Assembly: GCA_017475555.1 (NCBI GenBank)
Contig: JAFVFL010000001.1
Location: 1 to 33,047 of the forward strand
Reading direction: 5' to 3'
Source: Ruminococcus sp.
Lineage (GTDB): Bacteria; Bacillota; Clostridia; Oscillospirales; Ruminococcaceae
Length of the DNA stretch: 33,047 bases
Shown: in pieces, positions 13,519 through 21,657 of the stretch
Position numbering within the stretch: position 1 is the first letter of the stretch
Layout: every line of letters starts with the position of its first letter
The notes under the pieces: model-generated
What the model saw: the letters and a program-made list of their open reading frames with translations, nothing else
Databases searched by the model: none
What the model was told of the DNA's origin: nothing
Program-made: the position numbers and the translations under genes

Positions 13519-14400
13519 ATGGCAAAAAAGAAGAAAAAAAGCGGCAGCATCGCAGTTCCGTTCCTTATAACGATATTCGTCGGACTGCTTATCATCGGAG
13601 GCATCGCCTTCTGGATATACAATCATTTCAACCTCGGCAACAACAAAGAGCTGTCCGAGCCGACTCCCCGGACTGTCGCAACGGCTACCTATGAGGACAG
13701 CCATACGATACTCCTTGTGCTCGACGAGCCGGACAAGAAGTGCTCCGCAACGTTCGTGCTGATGAGGTCTGTCCCGAAGGACAAGAAGCTCATGTTCATA
13801 GGTATCCCGACCAACACTATCGCTGTTATTGACGGCAGGCAGCAGAAGCTCCAGAGCCAGTACGACCGTGCAGGTGCGGCGGCTGCGGCGAATTTCGTCC
13901 AGGAGGTCTTTGATGTGCCTGTTGACAGGTACATCAAGCTCAATTCCGAGGCTCTTATCAAGCTGTGCGATATCTTCGGCGGAGTGACATACCCGGTGAA
14001 TGTCGGCATTGCAGGCTTCAAGAGCGACGGCTCGAACCAGTACCTCAACGCCGAGCAGATAGAGACGCTGATAACATATTCCATGTTCCCGGACGGCGAG
14101 ATACAGAGGGCGTACACCGCAAGCTCGATCGCTGCGGACATGATGAACCAGACCGACGGACGGCGTATCGCTGACAATTTCGACAACAATTTCTCAACGA
14201 TAATCAACATGACCGAGTCGAACATAACCTCAGTCGATTACAAGAACCGCAAGGCTGCGATAAAGTCTATGTTCGAGAGGGGCACGACTATCGGCTCGTT
14301 CCTGATAGTTGACGGAACCGTTTCGTATGAGGACTTCATTCCGAGCCAGAATTTCATAAAGGACATGAAGCGTGACTATTTCACCGACCCGGAGGACTGA
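13519..14400 (+). CDS. LytR-CpsA-Psr (LCP)-like membrane protein
   Basis: A 293-residue protein with a lysine-rich cytoplasmic N-terminus (MAKKKKKSGS), one membrane anchor (about 11-34) and an extracellular domain. The segment HTILLVLDEPDKKCSATFVLMRSVPKDKKLMFIGIPTNTIAVIDGRQQKLQSQYDRAGAAAA follows the LCP domain plan: a DS-type strand, 'R-D-VP' analogue, then the AYxxGG region. LCP proteins transfer anionic polymers from lipid carriers to peptidoglycan. Several usual catalytic Asp/Arg residues seem replaced (for example EPDKKCSATFVLM where DSMMV-type residues are expected), so it may be a divergent or non-catalytic member. The start is the ATG with AAAGGAG eight bases upstream rather than the ATG at 13486. 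It is followed after 2 nt by tatD, probably as one operon. Confidence 0.7.
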   Translation: MAKKKKKSGSIAVPFLITIFVGLLIIGGIAFWIYNHFNLGNNKELSEPTPRTVATATYEDSHTILLVLDEPDKKCSATFVLMRSVPKDKKLMFIGIPTNTIAVIDGRQQKLQSQYDRAGAAAAANFVQEVFDVPVDRYIKLNSEALIKLCDIFGGVTYPVNVGIAGFKSDGSNQYLNAEQIETLITYSMFPDGEIQRAYTASSIAADMMNQTDGRRIADNFDNNFSTIINMTESNITSVDYKNRKAAIKSMFERGTTIGSFLIVDGTVSYEDFIPSQNFIKDMKRDYFTDPED

Positions 14401-14402
14401 GC

Positions 14403-15185
14403 GTGGAGACGGAAAATATACGCAATATCTTCGATTCGCACTGTCATTACGCCGACCGTGCATTCGACGGAGACAGGGAGGAGCTGCTTGCGGCTCTGCC
14501 CGGAAAAGGGGTCAGATATGCGGCTCTGATCTCCTGCGATCTGCACGATATGGAGCTTAATTGTGCACTGTCGCAGAGGTATGACTGGCTTTATACCACA
14601 GTCGGCATACACCCGGAGAATGCCGGCTGCGTGAAGGACGGATATCTCGATATACTGCGGAGGGCTGCACTTGACAACCCGAAGGTCAGGGCTGTCGGGG
14701 AGATAGGTCTTGACTACCACTATCCGGGGTTCAGCAGGGAGAGGCAGATACAGGTCTTCCGGGAGCAGATAAGCCTTGCAGGTGAGCTTGGGCTGCCGGT
14801 CGTCATACACAGCAGAGACGCCGCAGAGGACACGTTAAGTATACTCCGGGAGCTTCGTCCGGCAGGAGTTATGCACTGCTTCAGCTACTCCGCTGAGACA
14901 GCTGCCGAGATAATAGATCTCGGTATGTATATCGGCTTTACGGGAGTGCTGACGTTCAAAAACGCAAGGAAGCCGCTCAGGGCACTTGAGAGAGTACCGG
15001 ACGACAGGCTGCTGCTTGAGACGGACTGCCCGTATATGGCACCTGAGCCGTTCAGGGGAAAACGGTGCGACAGCTCGATGATAGCGTACACCGCACAGAG
15101 AGCGGCACAGCTCAGGGGCGTTGACGTTCAGGAGCTGCTCGATATGACCTGCGAAAATGCAATGAGATTCTACGGTATCAGGTGA
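14403..15185 (+). CDS. TatD family metal-dependent hydrolase
   Basis: A 260-residue TIM-barrel metallohydrolase (deoxyribonuclease family). Metal ligands are visible as DSHCH near residue 11, GEIGLDYH near 98, IHSRDA near 137, MHCFS near 158 and ETDCPY near 208. Length is normal for TatD/YabD. The start is GTG, with GGAGG seven bases upstream inside the end of the preceding gene. The two genes are adjacent (stop 14400, start 14403) and presumably co-transcribed. The exact substrate in vivo is unknown for most members; nuclease or DNA-repair roles are reported for the family. Confidence 0.92.
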   Translation: METENIRNIFDSHCHYADRAFDGDREELLAALPGKGVRYAALISCDLHDMELNCALSQRYDWLYTTVGIHPENAGCVKDGYLDILRRAALDNPKVRAVGEIGLDYHYPGFSRERQIQVFREQISLAGELGLPVVIHSRDAAEDTLSILRELRPAGVMHCFSYSAETAAEIIDLGMYIGFTGVLTFKNARKPLRALERVPDDRLLLETDCPYMAPEPFRGKRCDSSMIAYTAQRAAQLRGVDVQELLDMTCENAMRFYGIR

Positions 15186-15219
15186 AGACAGGCTCTTAAA
15201 ATTACCGGAAAGAGGTGAG

Positions 15220-16002
15220 ATGATGTATTACTGCTGTGCTGTTACAGATAAGGGCGTCCGCAGCCATAATGAGGATTCAGTGCTTGCGGCGGGGAGAGTG
15301 TTTTCCGAGGGAAGTGCTGAGGGTATCATCGGCGAGCCGTTCATTGCGGCTGTATCTGACGGAGTTTCGGGCGGAAATGCCGGTGAGACGGCGTCTGCTA
15401 TGTGCCTTGAGGGAGTTGCGGCAATTGTCCCGGAGACCGGGGAGCTTACCCTTGACCAGAGCATTCTTGCGGACAGGCTGAACGATATACACAACGATAT
15501 CCTTGAATACGGCAGCACTCACCCGGAATGCGAGAATATGCAGGCTACGCTGTGCGGAGCGGCATTTGCCGGGGGGAGGATATATTCCTTCAATGTCGGC
15601 GATTCAAGGCTTTACCGCTTCCGTGAGGGGGTACTGCGGCAGCTTACCCACGACCACACCTTCGCACAGGTGCTTGCCGACGAGGGAGCGATAGCACGCA
15701 ACGAGAGAAAGACCAACGCTCACAGGAACATCATCACTTCGACTATCGGCGGCAGGTCGCTGTCGATAGATATACGTGACATCACTGAGAGGGTGTCTGA
15801 CGGGGATATCCTGCTCGTCTGCTCTGACGGACTTTCGGACTATCTGCCTGTGATAGATATGCAGGAGATACTCGCTGAGCCGAAAGACCTTATGCAGCGG
15901 ACGAGGCGGCTTTGTGAAGCGGCGATAGCCCGTGGGGGCAGGGACAATGTATCTGTCATAACACTTCTCAGGTCTGATGAGCGGCTGCTGCATAGTCTGT
16001 AA
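15220..16002 (+). CDS. PP2C-family serine/threonine protein phosphatase
   Basis: A 260-residue cytosolic phosphatase of the PPM/PP2C (Stp/PrpC) type. Metal-binding motifs in order: RSHNEDS (13-19), SDGVSGGNAGE near 46-56, VGDSRLYRFR near 126, CSDGLSDYL near 206 and GGRDNVSV near 238. It dephosphorylates Ser/Thr targets of Hanks-type kinases, but no kinase gene is visible in this window. Two adjacent ATG codons (15220 and 15223) both sit near GAGGTG; either could be used. It lies 34 nt after tatD on the same strand, so read-through from that operon is likely. Confidence 0.92.
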   Translation: MMYYCCAVTDKGVRSHNEDSVLAAGRVFSEGSAEGIIGEPFIAAVSDGVSGGNAGETASAMCLEGVAAIVPETGELTLDQSILADRLNDIHNDILEYGSTHPECENMQATLCGAAFAGGRIYSFNVGDSRLYRFREGVLRQLTHDHTFAQVLADEGAIARNERKTNAHRNIITSTIGGRSLSIDIRDITERVSDGDILLVCSDGLSDYLPVIDMQEILAEPKDLMQRTRRLCEAAIARGGRDNVSVITLLRSDERLLHSL

Positions 16003-16128
16003 ACAGCTCCGGGCATACCTCTGTCCGGGGCTGAATTTGTTGACAAAATCTCAGAGGCTGTATCAGGACAGCTTCTTAATGAAGGGAGTGTGGGGCAAGA
16101 CCTCTCAAAAGGGTCTGAGCCATAAAAA

Positions 16129-16914
16129 ATGTCAAGGATATATCCGCTGTTCAGCTCCAGTAAGGCAAATTCCGCATTTATCGGTACGGAGCAGGGCGGC
16201 ATACTGATCGACTGCGGTGCGAGCTTTAAGCGGCTCAGAGCTGCACTCGATATCAATAACATTCCGCTTTCGGCGATACATGGCGTGTTTATCACGCATG
16301 AGCACAGCGATCATATCGCCGGGCTGAAAATGCTGACGAAAATGACCTCTGTGCCGGTATATGGCACCAAACGCACCCTGCAAAGGCTGTGCGATACCGA
16401 TAAGCTCTCGCCCGGCTCAGTCCTCACGGCTATGGGCGGCAGGGAGATAGAGTGTGCAGGGTACGGCGTTTCGGCATTCCCGATATCCCACGACGCCATT
16501 GCACCCTGCGGCTACAGGATACATATGCCCGACGGGAGCTGCTGTGCCGTGTGCACCGATACCGGAATGGTCACCCCGGAGATAGAGGCTGCACTCTCCG
16601 GCTGCCGCATGGTGCTGCTCGAAGCCAATTACGACGAGGAAATGCTCCGTGGAGGTCATTATCCGCTGTATCTTAAAGAGCGTATCCTCTCGCCGCTCGG
16701 TCATCTCTCCAACAGAATGAGCGGAGAAACGGCGAGAAAGCTCGTAATGCAGGGAACTACGCATATTCTGCTCGGTCATCTGAGCCAGGACAACAACCGC
16801 CCGGACGCTGCATATAATACAGTAGCCGGGGCTATGCCGGAGCTTACCGCCGGGCGTGACTATCTTCTCGGCGTCGCACCGGTGGAAACAAGGGGAGGAG
16901 CTGTGATCTTCTGA
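16129..16914 (+). CDS. Metallo-beta-lactamase fold hydrolase (YycJ/WalJ type)
   Basis: A 261-residue protein. MSRIYPLFSSSKANSAFIGTEQGGILIDCG is the typical YycJ opening, and the zinc motif THEHSDHIAG is at about 52-61. Further ligands are in ISHDA (about 124) and the late HLSQDNN segment. Family members are implicated in cell-wall and DNA metabolism (a 5'-3' exonuclease activity is described for the group). There is only a weak ribosome binding site ahead of the ATG, and the 126-nt upstream gap has no clear promoter. It overlaps rlmH by one base (TGATGA), and the yycJ-rlmH order matches the arrangement near the origin in Bacillus. Confidence 0.88.
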   Translation: MSRIYPLFSSSKANSAFIGTEQGGILIDCGASFKRLRAALDINNIPLSAIHGVFITHEHSDHIAGLKMLTKMTSVPVYGTKRTLQRLCDTDKLSPGSVLTAMGGREIECAGYGVSAFPISHDAIAPCGYRIHMPDGSCCAVCTDTGMVTPEIEAALSGCRMVLLEANYDEEMLRGGHYPLYLKERILSPLGHLSNRMSGETARKLVMQGTTHILLGHLSQDNNRPDAAYNTVAGAMPELTAGRDYLLGVAPVETRGGAVIF

Positions 16915-17387
16915 TGAATATTGTGCTTATCGCCGTCGGGAAGCTCAAGGAGGACTATCTGAGGAGCGCGTGCGGCGAGTATATCAAGCGGCTGGGCAGG
17001 TATTGCACGTTCGAGCTGCATGAGATAGACGAATGCAGGCTGAGCGAAAGCCCGTCCGAAAAGGAGATCGCCGCAGCACTGCAAAAGGAGGCGGTGCAGA
17101 TAAAACGCTATATCCGGGGCACGGCAGTCCCTATGTGTATCGAGGGCAGGCAGCTGACAAGCCCGGAGCTTGCACAGTACATAAGCGATACCGGAGTCAG
17201 CGGCGGCAGCTGCCTTACATTTATAATAGGCAGCTCATTCGGACTTGCCCCGGAGATAAAGGCTATGGGGGGAATGAAGCTGTCGATGTCGAAAATGACC
17301 TTTCCGCACCAGCTTGCGAGGGTAATGCTGCTTGAGCAGATCTACCGGGCGTTCCAGATAAGCTCCGGCGGAAAGTATCACAAGTAG
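16914..17387 (+). CDS. rlmH: 23S rRNA (pseudouridine-1915-N3)-methyltransferase RlmH
   Basis: A 157-residue SPOUT methyltransferase that modifies pseudouridine 1915 in helix 69 of 23S rRNA using S-adenosylmethionine. The N-terminus MNIVLIAVGKLKEDYLRSACGEYIKRL, the knot region FIIGSSFGLAPEI (about 101-113) and the C-terminal signature LLEQIYRAFQISSGGKYHK are all characteristic. Length is normal (about 155-160). The start codon overlaps the stop of the upstream metallo-beta-lactamase gene, so translational coupling is likely. Confidence 0.96.
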   Translation: MNIVLIAVGKLKEDYLRSACGEYIKRLGRYCTFELHEIDECRLSESPSEKEIAAALQKEAVQIKRYIRGTAVPMCIEGRQLTSPELAQYISDTGVSGGSCLTFIIGSSFGLAPEIKAMGGMKLSMSKMTFPHQLARVMLLEQIYRAFQISSGGKYHK

Positions 17388-17510
17388 CGGCTGTACCGGA
17401 TAAATGGCAGCTTGCAGGGATATTGATAGTACAAATTGCCCAAATGCAAGTTAAGAAATTTGCTGAAGTTTACAATTATATAAAATTTTCTCAAAATCCA
17501 TGCTTTTATG

Positions 17511-17539
17511 TTGCAATTTGCGATGAGGTGTGTTATAAT
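17511..17539 (+). promoter_or_regulatory. Orphan promoter upstream of a non-coding stretch
   Basis: TTGCAA (17511-17516), 17 nt, TATAAT (17534-17539). No credible coding sequence with a ribosome binding site follows before the pilC promoter. Confidence 0.6.
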
Positions 17540-17545
17540 GTTTGT

Positions 17546-17740
17546 GTAAGTTTAACAATGTGCAGCATTGCGGCAAAAAAATATCGCCCGGTGCTGTGCT
17601 TTGCGCTGTCTCAGTGAATAATGATATGTCCGCATATCGTTTTGACAGCAGGGGCAATATTTATGATACCCGTGTTATACGGCAGGCTGAGAGCCGCAGA
17701 ACGCTGCGGCAGTATCATGATTTATTACCCATAGTATATT
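17546..17740 (+). ncRNA. Candidate small structured RNA of unknown class
   Basis: This is the stretch after the orphan promoter. It holds several small stems: GATATG-tccg-CATATC at about 17622-17637, CCCGT/ACGG at about 17671, and GCCGCAG-AACG-CTGCGGC at about 17693-17710. An 87-codon open frame crosses it but has no ribosome binding site and no recognisable protein features. It matches no RNA family that I can name. It could equally be an extended pilC leader. Confidence 0.3.
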
Positions 17741-17791
17741 TATTGGTGAATATTAATAAAAATACGGCTGTGATTTATGTCAAAAAAACGA

Positions 17792-17820
17792 TTGAAAAAT
17801 TATGACTTCGGTGCTATAAT
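17792..17820 (+). promoter_or_regulatory. Promoter of the pilus operon
   Basis: TTGAAA (17792-17797), 17 nt, TATAAT (17815-17820). It gives a leader of about 88 nt before the pilC ATG at 17915. Confidence 0.8.
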
Positions 17821-17914
17821 ATTTATAATTGAAAGTATGGGGAGTCACAGGACGGTCATCAGGTATGACAGCACGGACTGATCCGGCTTATCAAATAACT
17901 ATGGAGGTGGTTTC

Positions 17915-19114
17915 ATGAAAAGTTTTTCCTATCAGGGAAGAGACGCTAACGGAAAGCAGTCAAAGGGAGTAATCCATGCTGAGAACGAAGCGGAATTCAG
18001 AGAAAAGGCCAAGGAAAGAGGCCTCTTCATTGAGAACTTCCAGGAAGAAGATTCAGACAACTCAAAATCAATCTACAAATTCAAGACCACGGAGCTTACG
18101 TTCTGCTGCCGTCAGCTCAGTGCCATGCTTACGTCAGGTCTGACGCTCGTTAAGGCGATCGACATCCTGACAAAGGAGCAGGAGAACGACAAGGCAAGAG
18201 CTATCTGGCAGGATATCTATGAGAACGTGCAGAAGGGTGAGTCCTTCTCCTCTACCCTCGAAATGCACGCAGGCTCGTTCCCGGATTTCCTTATCTCAAT
18301 GGTCGGTGCGGGCGAGTCGTCCGGTTCGCTCGACGTTATCATGACACGTATGGCTGACCACTACGCTAAGGAGAACAAGCTCAAGAATACCGTAAAGGGT
18401 GCTATGACATACCCGATCATACTTGCGGTCCTCTGCGTTGTTATCGTTATATTCCTCTTTACATTCATCATGCCGACATTTATTGATATGTACGAGGACC
18501 CGGATACCATGCCGGCACTCACAAAGATAATGGCGGCTATATCCGACTTCCTCAAGACAAAGTGGTACATACTCGTTGCGATCGTTGTCGTTGCATTCTT
18601 CGGCTTCAGATACGCCTACAAGGTGCCGAGCTTCCGGCTGAAGGTAGACCGGCTGATACTGAAGGGACCCGGCTTCGGCCCGCTCGTCACAAAGATATAC
18701 ACAGGACGCTTCTCAAGAACGCTCTCCTCGCTCTATTCAAGCGGTATCCCTATGGTGGAATGTCTGGAAAGAGCATCAGCGGTACTCGGAAATGCCTATG
18801 TTGATGAGAAGTTCATCGACGTTGTCGATGAGGTAAAGCAGGGCGAGACACTCTCGGCTGCAATTACAAGAACAGAGCTGTTTGAGAATATGTTCTGCTC
18901 TATCATATACGTCGGCGAGGAGTCAGGTGCACTCGACTCTATCCTTGAAAAGACCTCAGATTACTATGAGGAGGAATCCGACGCTGCGGTACAGAGACTG
19001 GTAGGAATGGTAGAGCCTATCCTGCTTATCTTCATGGGTCTCATCATCGGACTCGTAGTTGTAGGTATATACCCCGCACTCTACGGCTCATTCGAGTCTA
19101 TCGAGAACGAATAA
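17915..19114 (+). CDS. pilC: Type IV pilus inner membrane platform protein PilC
   Basis: A 399-residue polytopic membrane protein of the GspF/PilC family, the platform on which the PilB and PilT motors act. It has an N-terminal soluble segment (KSFSYQGRDANGKQSKGVI), a first T2SSF domain about 65-190 (FCCRQLSAMLTSGLTLVKAI), membrane segments near 168-190 and 210-230, a repeat of the T2SSF domain about 270-390 (FSRTLSSLYSSGIPMVECL) and a final membrane helix near 370-390. Length is normal. ATG is preceded by GGAGGTGG. It is first gene of an operon running to 26167. Confidence 0.93.
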   Translation: MKSFSYQGRDANGKQSKGVIHAENEAEFREKAKERGLFIENFQEEDSDNSKSIYKFKTTELTFCCRQLSAMLTSGLTLVKAIDILTKEQENDKARAIWQDIYENVQKGESFSSTLEMHAGSFPDFLISMVGAGESSGSLDVIMTRMADHYAKENKLKNTVKGAMTYPIILAVLCVVIVIFLFTFIMPTFIDMYEDPDTMPALTKIMAAISDFLKTKWYILVAIVVVAFFGFRYAYKVPSFRLKVDRLILKGPGFGPLVTKIYTGRFSRTLSSLYSSGIPMVECLERASAVLGNAYVDEKFIDVVDEVKQGETLSAAITRTELFENMFCSIIYVGEESGALDSILEKTSDYYEEESDAAVQRLVGMVEPILLIFMGLIIGLVVVGIYPALYGSFESIENE

Positions 19115-19147
19115 TAACGGAAATTTCCGGAAAGGTGGAAAAGTTAG

Positions 19148-20833
19148 ATGCTTTCATTTGATATTACCGACAGAAACATACGAGTTGTCAAGGGAGTGGA
19201 GAGCAACGGAAAGATCAAGATCAGCTCCGCTGCATCACTTGTACTCGATGAGGATCTCATATCCAACGGACACGTAAAGGATATACCCAGTGTCGCAACT
19301 CTCATAAACGGACTTATCAAGAAGAACAGAATGCCTGACAAGGAGGCTATCGTCAGCATTTCCTCGAACCTCACGATCTTCAAGGAGCTGACTGTAACAA
19401 AGCCCAAGAATCAGGATATGCCGAAGCTCGTCAAGGCACAGATGGAGGCTGAGCTCAACCTCGACGACACCTACAGCGTTACATATGTAATAGTAGGTGA
19501 GGCTGAGGAGAAGAGCGACAGCGGCGACCCGGTCTACAAGGTGCTCGCTACTGCCTGCCCGTACCAGATCGTAAACAGCTACAGAGAGGTGTTCAAGCTC
19601 CTCGGTATCTCGCTCAGATCAGTTATGGTAGGCTGCAACTGTATCACTAAGGTGCTCCTTGCTGATACAAAGATAAAGTCGAAGATGCCGCTGCTCGCAG
19701 TGCAGATCGACAACAACTTCATCTCGCTCAACCTCTATGAGCAGGGTCAGCTCTCGTTCTCACGTTTCGCTTCTATCGATGCCGCAGACTACGGCGGATC
19801 AGCTGACTACGTTTACGAGGCTGTAACTGAGAATATCTTCCGTATGCTCCAGTTCCACAGAACAAGGAACACCGGCGAGACTATCGAGAACGTTATCCTC
19901 TACGGCGATACCCACGATTACGTAAGACTTACTGATGAGCTTGAAAAGTATGAGCTGAATACCAGCCTCATCAACGTTCCTCCGCAGATACACGGTCACG
20001 AGAACCTTGAATTCTCACTGTACGCCAACGCTATCGGTGCTATGTTCAAGCGTAACAAGGAGACTGAGAAGATCAACCTCCTTGAGACTGACCTCGGCTC
20101 TGCTATCAAGAACAGAGTAAAGGGCGGCAGCGACAGCTCAGGCGATGTTATCATGATAGGTCTTATCGCAGCAGCTGCTCTCATCGTAGGTGCAGTATGG
20201 GGCGTTATGGCTATAAGAGATCAGGCTCTCAAGAGCGAGATCAATGACATACAGGAATGGATCGACTCAGACGATACCCAGAATCAGCTCAAGCACCAGA
20301 AGAAGCTGCTTGAGATCAAGGATAAGGTCGATCAGTACAGCACAACTATCGACAATGCTCACGATGCGTTCTTCTCACAGCCTGTTATCGACGGCGATAA
20401 GTATGACGCAGTTGAGAACACCCTCGCAGCTACAGCTGAGGAGTTCGGCGTAGAGGACGCTAAGATACTCAGACCCGGCTACGCCTCCGGCGTATTCACA
20501 TTCTCCGTTGAGTACGAGGGAGATGAGGAGAGCCTGACACAGGAGCTCCCTGCACAGTTCGTCCAGAACCTTCTCGATGAGAAGTTCGAGGAGAACGGCG
20601 GATATTTCGCAAATGCTACCTACTCAGGATACAACGTTTCCATAAAGGAGACAGAGAGAACAGTCGGAGCAGCTCCGTCATCGGACGATGAGGAAGAGGA
20701 GGCAGCTCCGGCAGCTACGATCACTGAGAGAAGCGAGACTGTCAGCTTCAACGTAGTTGTCGCTCTCAACGGCAGAGAGAGTGCTTACACACCTGAGGCT
20801 GAGGACAATGCGTCCGAAGAGGCAGCAGAATAA
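19148..20833 (+). CDS. PilM-PilN fusion, pilus assembly protein
   Basis: A 561-residue protein. Residues 1-320 (MLSFDITDRNIRVVKGVESNG, KPKNQDMPKLVKAQMEAELNL, VNVPPQ-like late strands) have the actin-like fold pattern of PilM. A single membrane helix follows at about 334-355 (VIMIGLIAAAALIVGAVWGVMAI), then a coiled coil (DIQEWIDSDDTQNQLKHQKKLLEIKDKVDQYSTTIDNA) and a periplasm-equivalent domain like PilN. The C-terminus has an acidic DDEEEEAAP stretch. PilM and PilN are usually separate, so this is a fusion linking the cytoplasmic ring to the extracytoplasmic part. It lies 33 nt after pilC. Confidence 0.75.
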   Translation: MLSFDITDRNIRVVKGVESNGKIKISSAASLVLDEDLISNGHVKDIPSVATLINGLIKKNRMPDKEAIVSISSNLTIFKELTVTKPKNQDMPKLVKAQMEAELNLDDTYSVTYVIVGEAEEKSDSGDPVYKVLATACPYQIVNSYREVFKLLGISLRSVMVGCNCITKVLLADTKIKSKMPLLAVQIDNNFISLNLYEQGQLSFSRFASIDAADYGGSADYVYEAVTENIFRMLQFHRTRNTGETIENVILYGDTHDYVRLTDELEKYELNTSLINVPPQIHGHENLEFSLYANAIGAMFKRNKETEKINLLETDLGSAIKNRVKGGSDSSGDVIMIGLIAAAALIVGAVWGVMAIRDQALKSEINDIQEWIDSDDTQNQLKHQKKLLEIKDKVDQYSTTIDNAHDAFFSQPVIDGDKYDAVENTLAATAEEFGVEDAKILRPGYASGVFTFSVEYEGDEESLTQELPAQFVQNLLDEKFEENGGYFANATYSGYNVSIKETERTVGAAPSSDDEEEEAAPAATITERSETVSFNVVVALNGRESAYTPEAEDNASEEAAE

Positions 20834-20849
20834 GGGAGGCTGATTGAAA

Positions 20850-21596
20850 ATGAAACTGAATTACAGAGACAAGGTCATTCTTGGAGTTCTTATCGCTATA
20901 ATCCTTCTCATTGCAGGCTTTGTAGGACTTGTCAAGCCTAAGAAGGTGGCTATAGAGACTGATAAGAAGACCCTTCAGGATAAGCAGGATGAGCGTGACG
21001 ATATCCAGAAGAAGATAGATCAGATCGTTCCCCTCACAAACGAGATCAACGATACATATACTGCAACAAACAAGCTTGCAGGCGACTTCGTGGATTATGA
21101 CAGCATTTACGACACCACATACCTTGACCAGTTCCTGAGAGAGTATGCAGACGAGTGTGAGTTAAAGGTCAGCACACTTAATGTCAGTGCTCTTGCGGAG
21201 GGTGCTCTCAATTACTACTACTTCACTCCTGTAGTCGTAGGCGAGAAGATGTTCACAGCATCCGACCTCAACGGTTCTCTGACAGAGGCATTCAACCAGG
21301 ACAAGGCAGAGAGCGACGCACTCTCAGAGAGAAACGTGGAGACTGTTCTTACAGCTAAGTATGCGGTAACTGTTGAGGGTACAAGGGAAAACATCTGGAA
21401 TTACATGAAGGCTATCGAGGAGCAGGACGAGGCTATCATAATCGACTCCGTAGCTATCAGCGATTACACCTTCGGCGAGACTACGGACGCAGACGGAAAT
21501 GTCAGAGAGTCCGAGGACGGCACCTCAAAGGTAAGCTTCGTAGTATCCCTTTACTCAGTATACGATATGGCAAAGCCGAATACTGACGCAGACTAA
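20850..21596 (+). CDS. pilO: PilO-like pilus assembly protein
   Basis: About 248 residues with one N-terminal membrane helix (KVILGVLIAIILLIAGFVGLV), a coiled coil about 35-70 (DKKTLQDKQDERDDIQKKIDQIVPLTNEINDTY) and a C-terminal ferredoxin-like domain typical of PilO (YAVTVEGTRENIWNYMKAIEEQDEAIIIDSVAISDYTF). It is expected to pair with the PilN part of the preceding protein in the alignment complex. I chose the ATG at 20850, ten bases after GGGAGG. A TTG at 20844 is an alternative with a 4-nt gap. The sequence is divergent, so the name rests on fold pattern plus operon position. Confidence 0.75.
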   Translation: MKLNYRDKVILGVLIAIILLIAGFVGLVKPKKVAIETDKKTLQDKQDERDDIQKKIDQIVPLTNEINDTYTATNKLAGDFVDYDSIYDTTYLDQFLREYADECELKVSTLNVSALAEGALNYYYFTPVVVGEKMFTASDLNGSLTEAFNQDKAESDALSERNVETVLTAKYAVTVEGTRENIWNYMKAIEEQDEAIIIDSVAISDYTFGETTDADGNVRESEDGTSKVSFVVSLYSVYDMAKPNTDAD

Positions 21597-21657
21597 GAGA
21601 ATCCCCACACGTATCAGCTAATTGTTTCTGATGTTACTTGAAAGGGGTCAGAAAAAA

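Noticed and set aside
21603..21612. CCCCACA sequence between the pilO and PilX-like genes
   Set aside because: No GGGGAC follows, so it is not a repeat.
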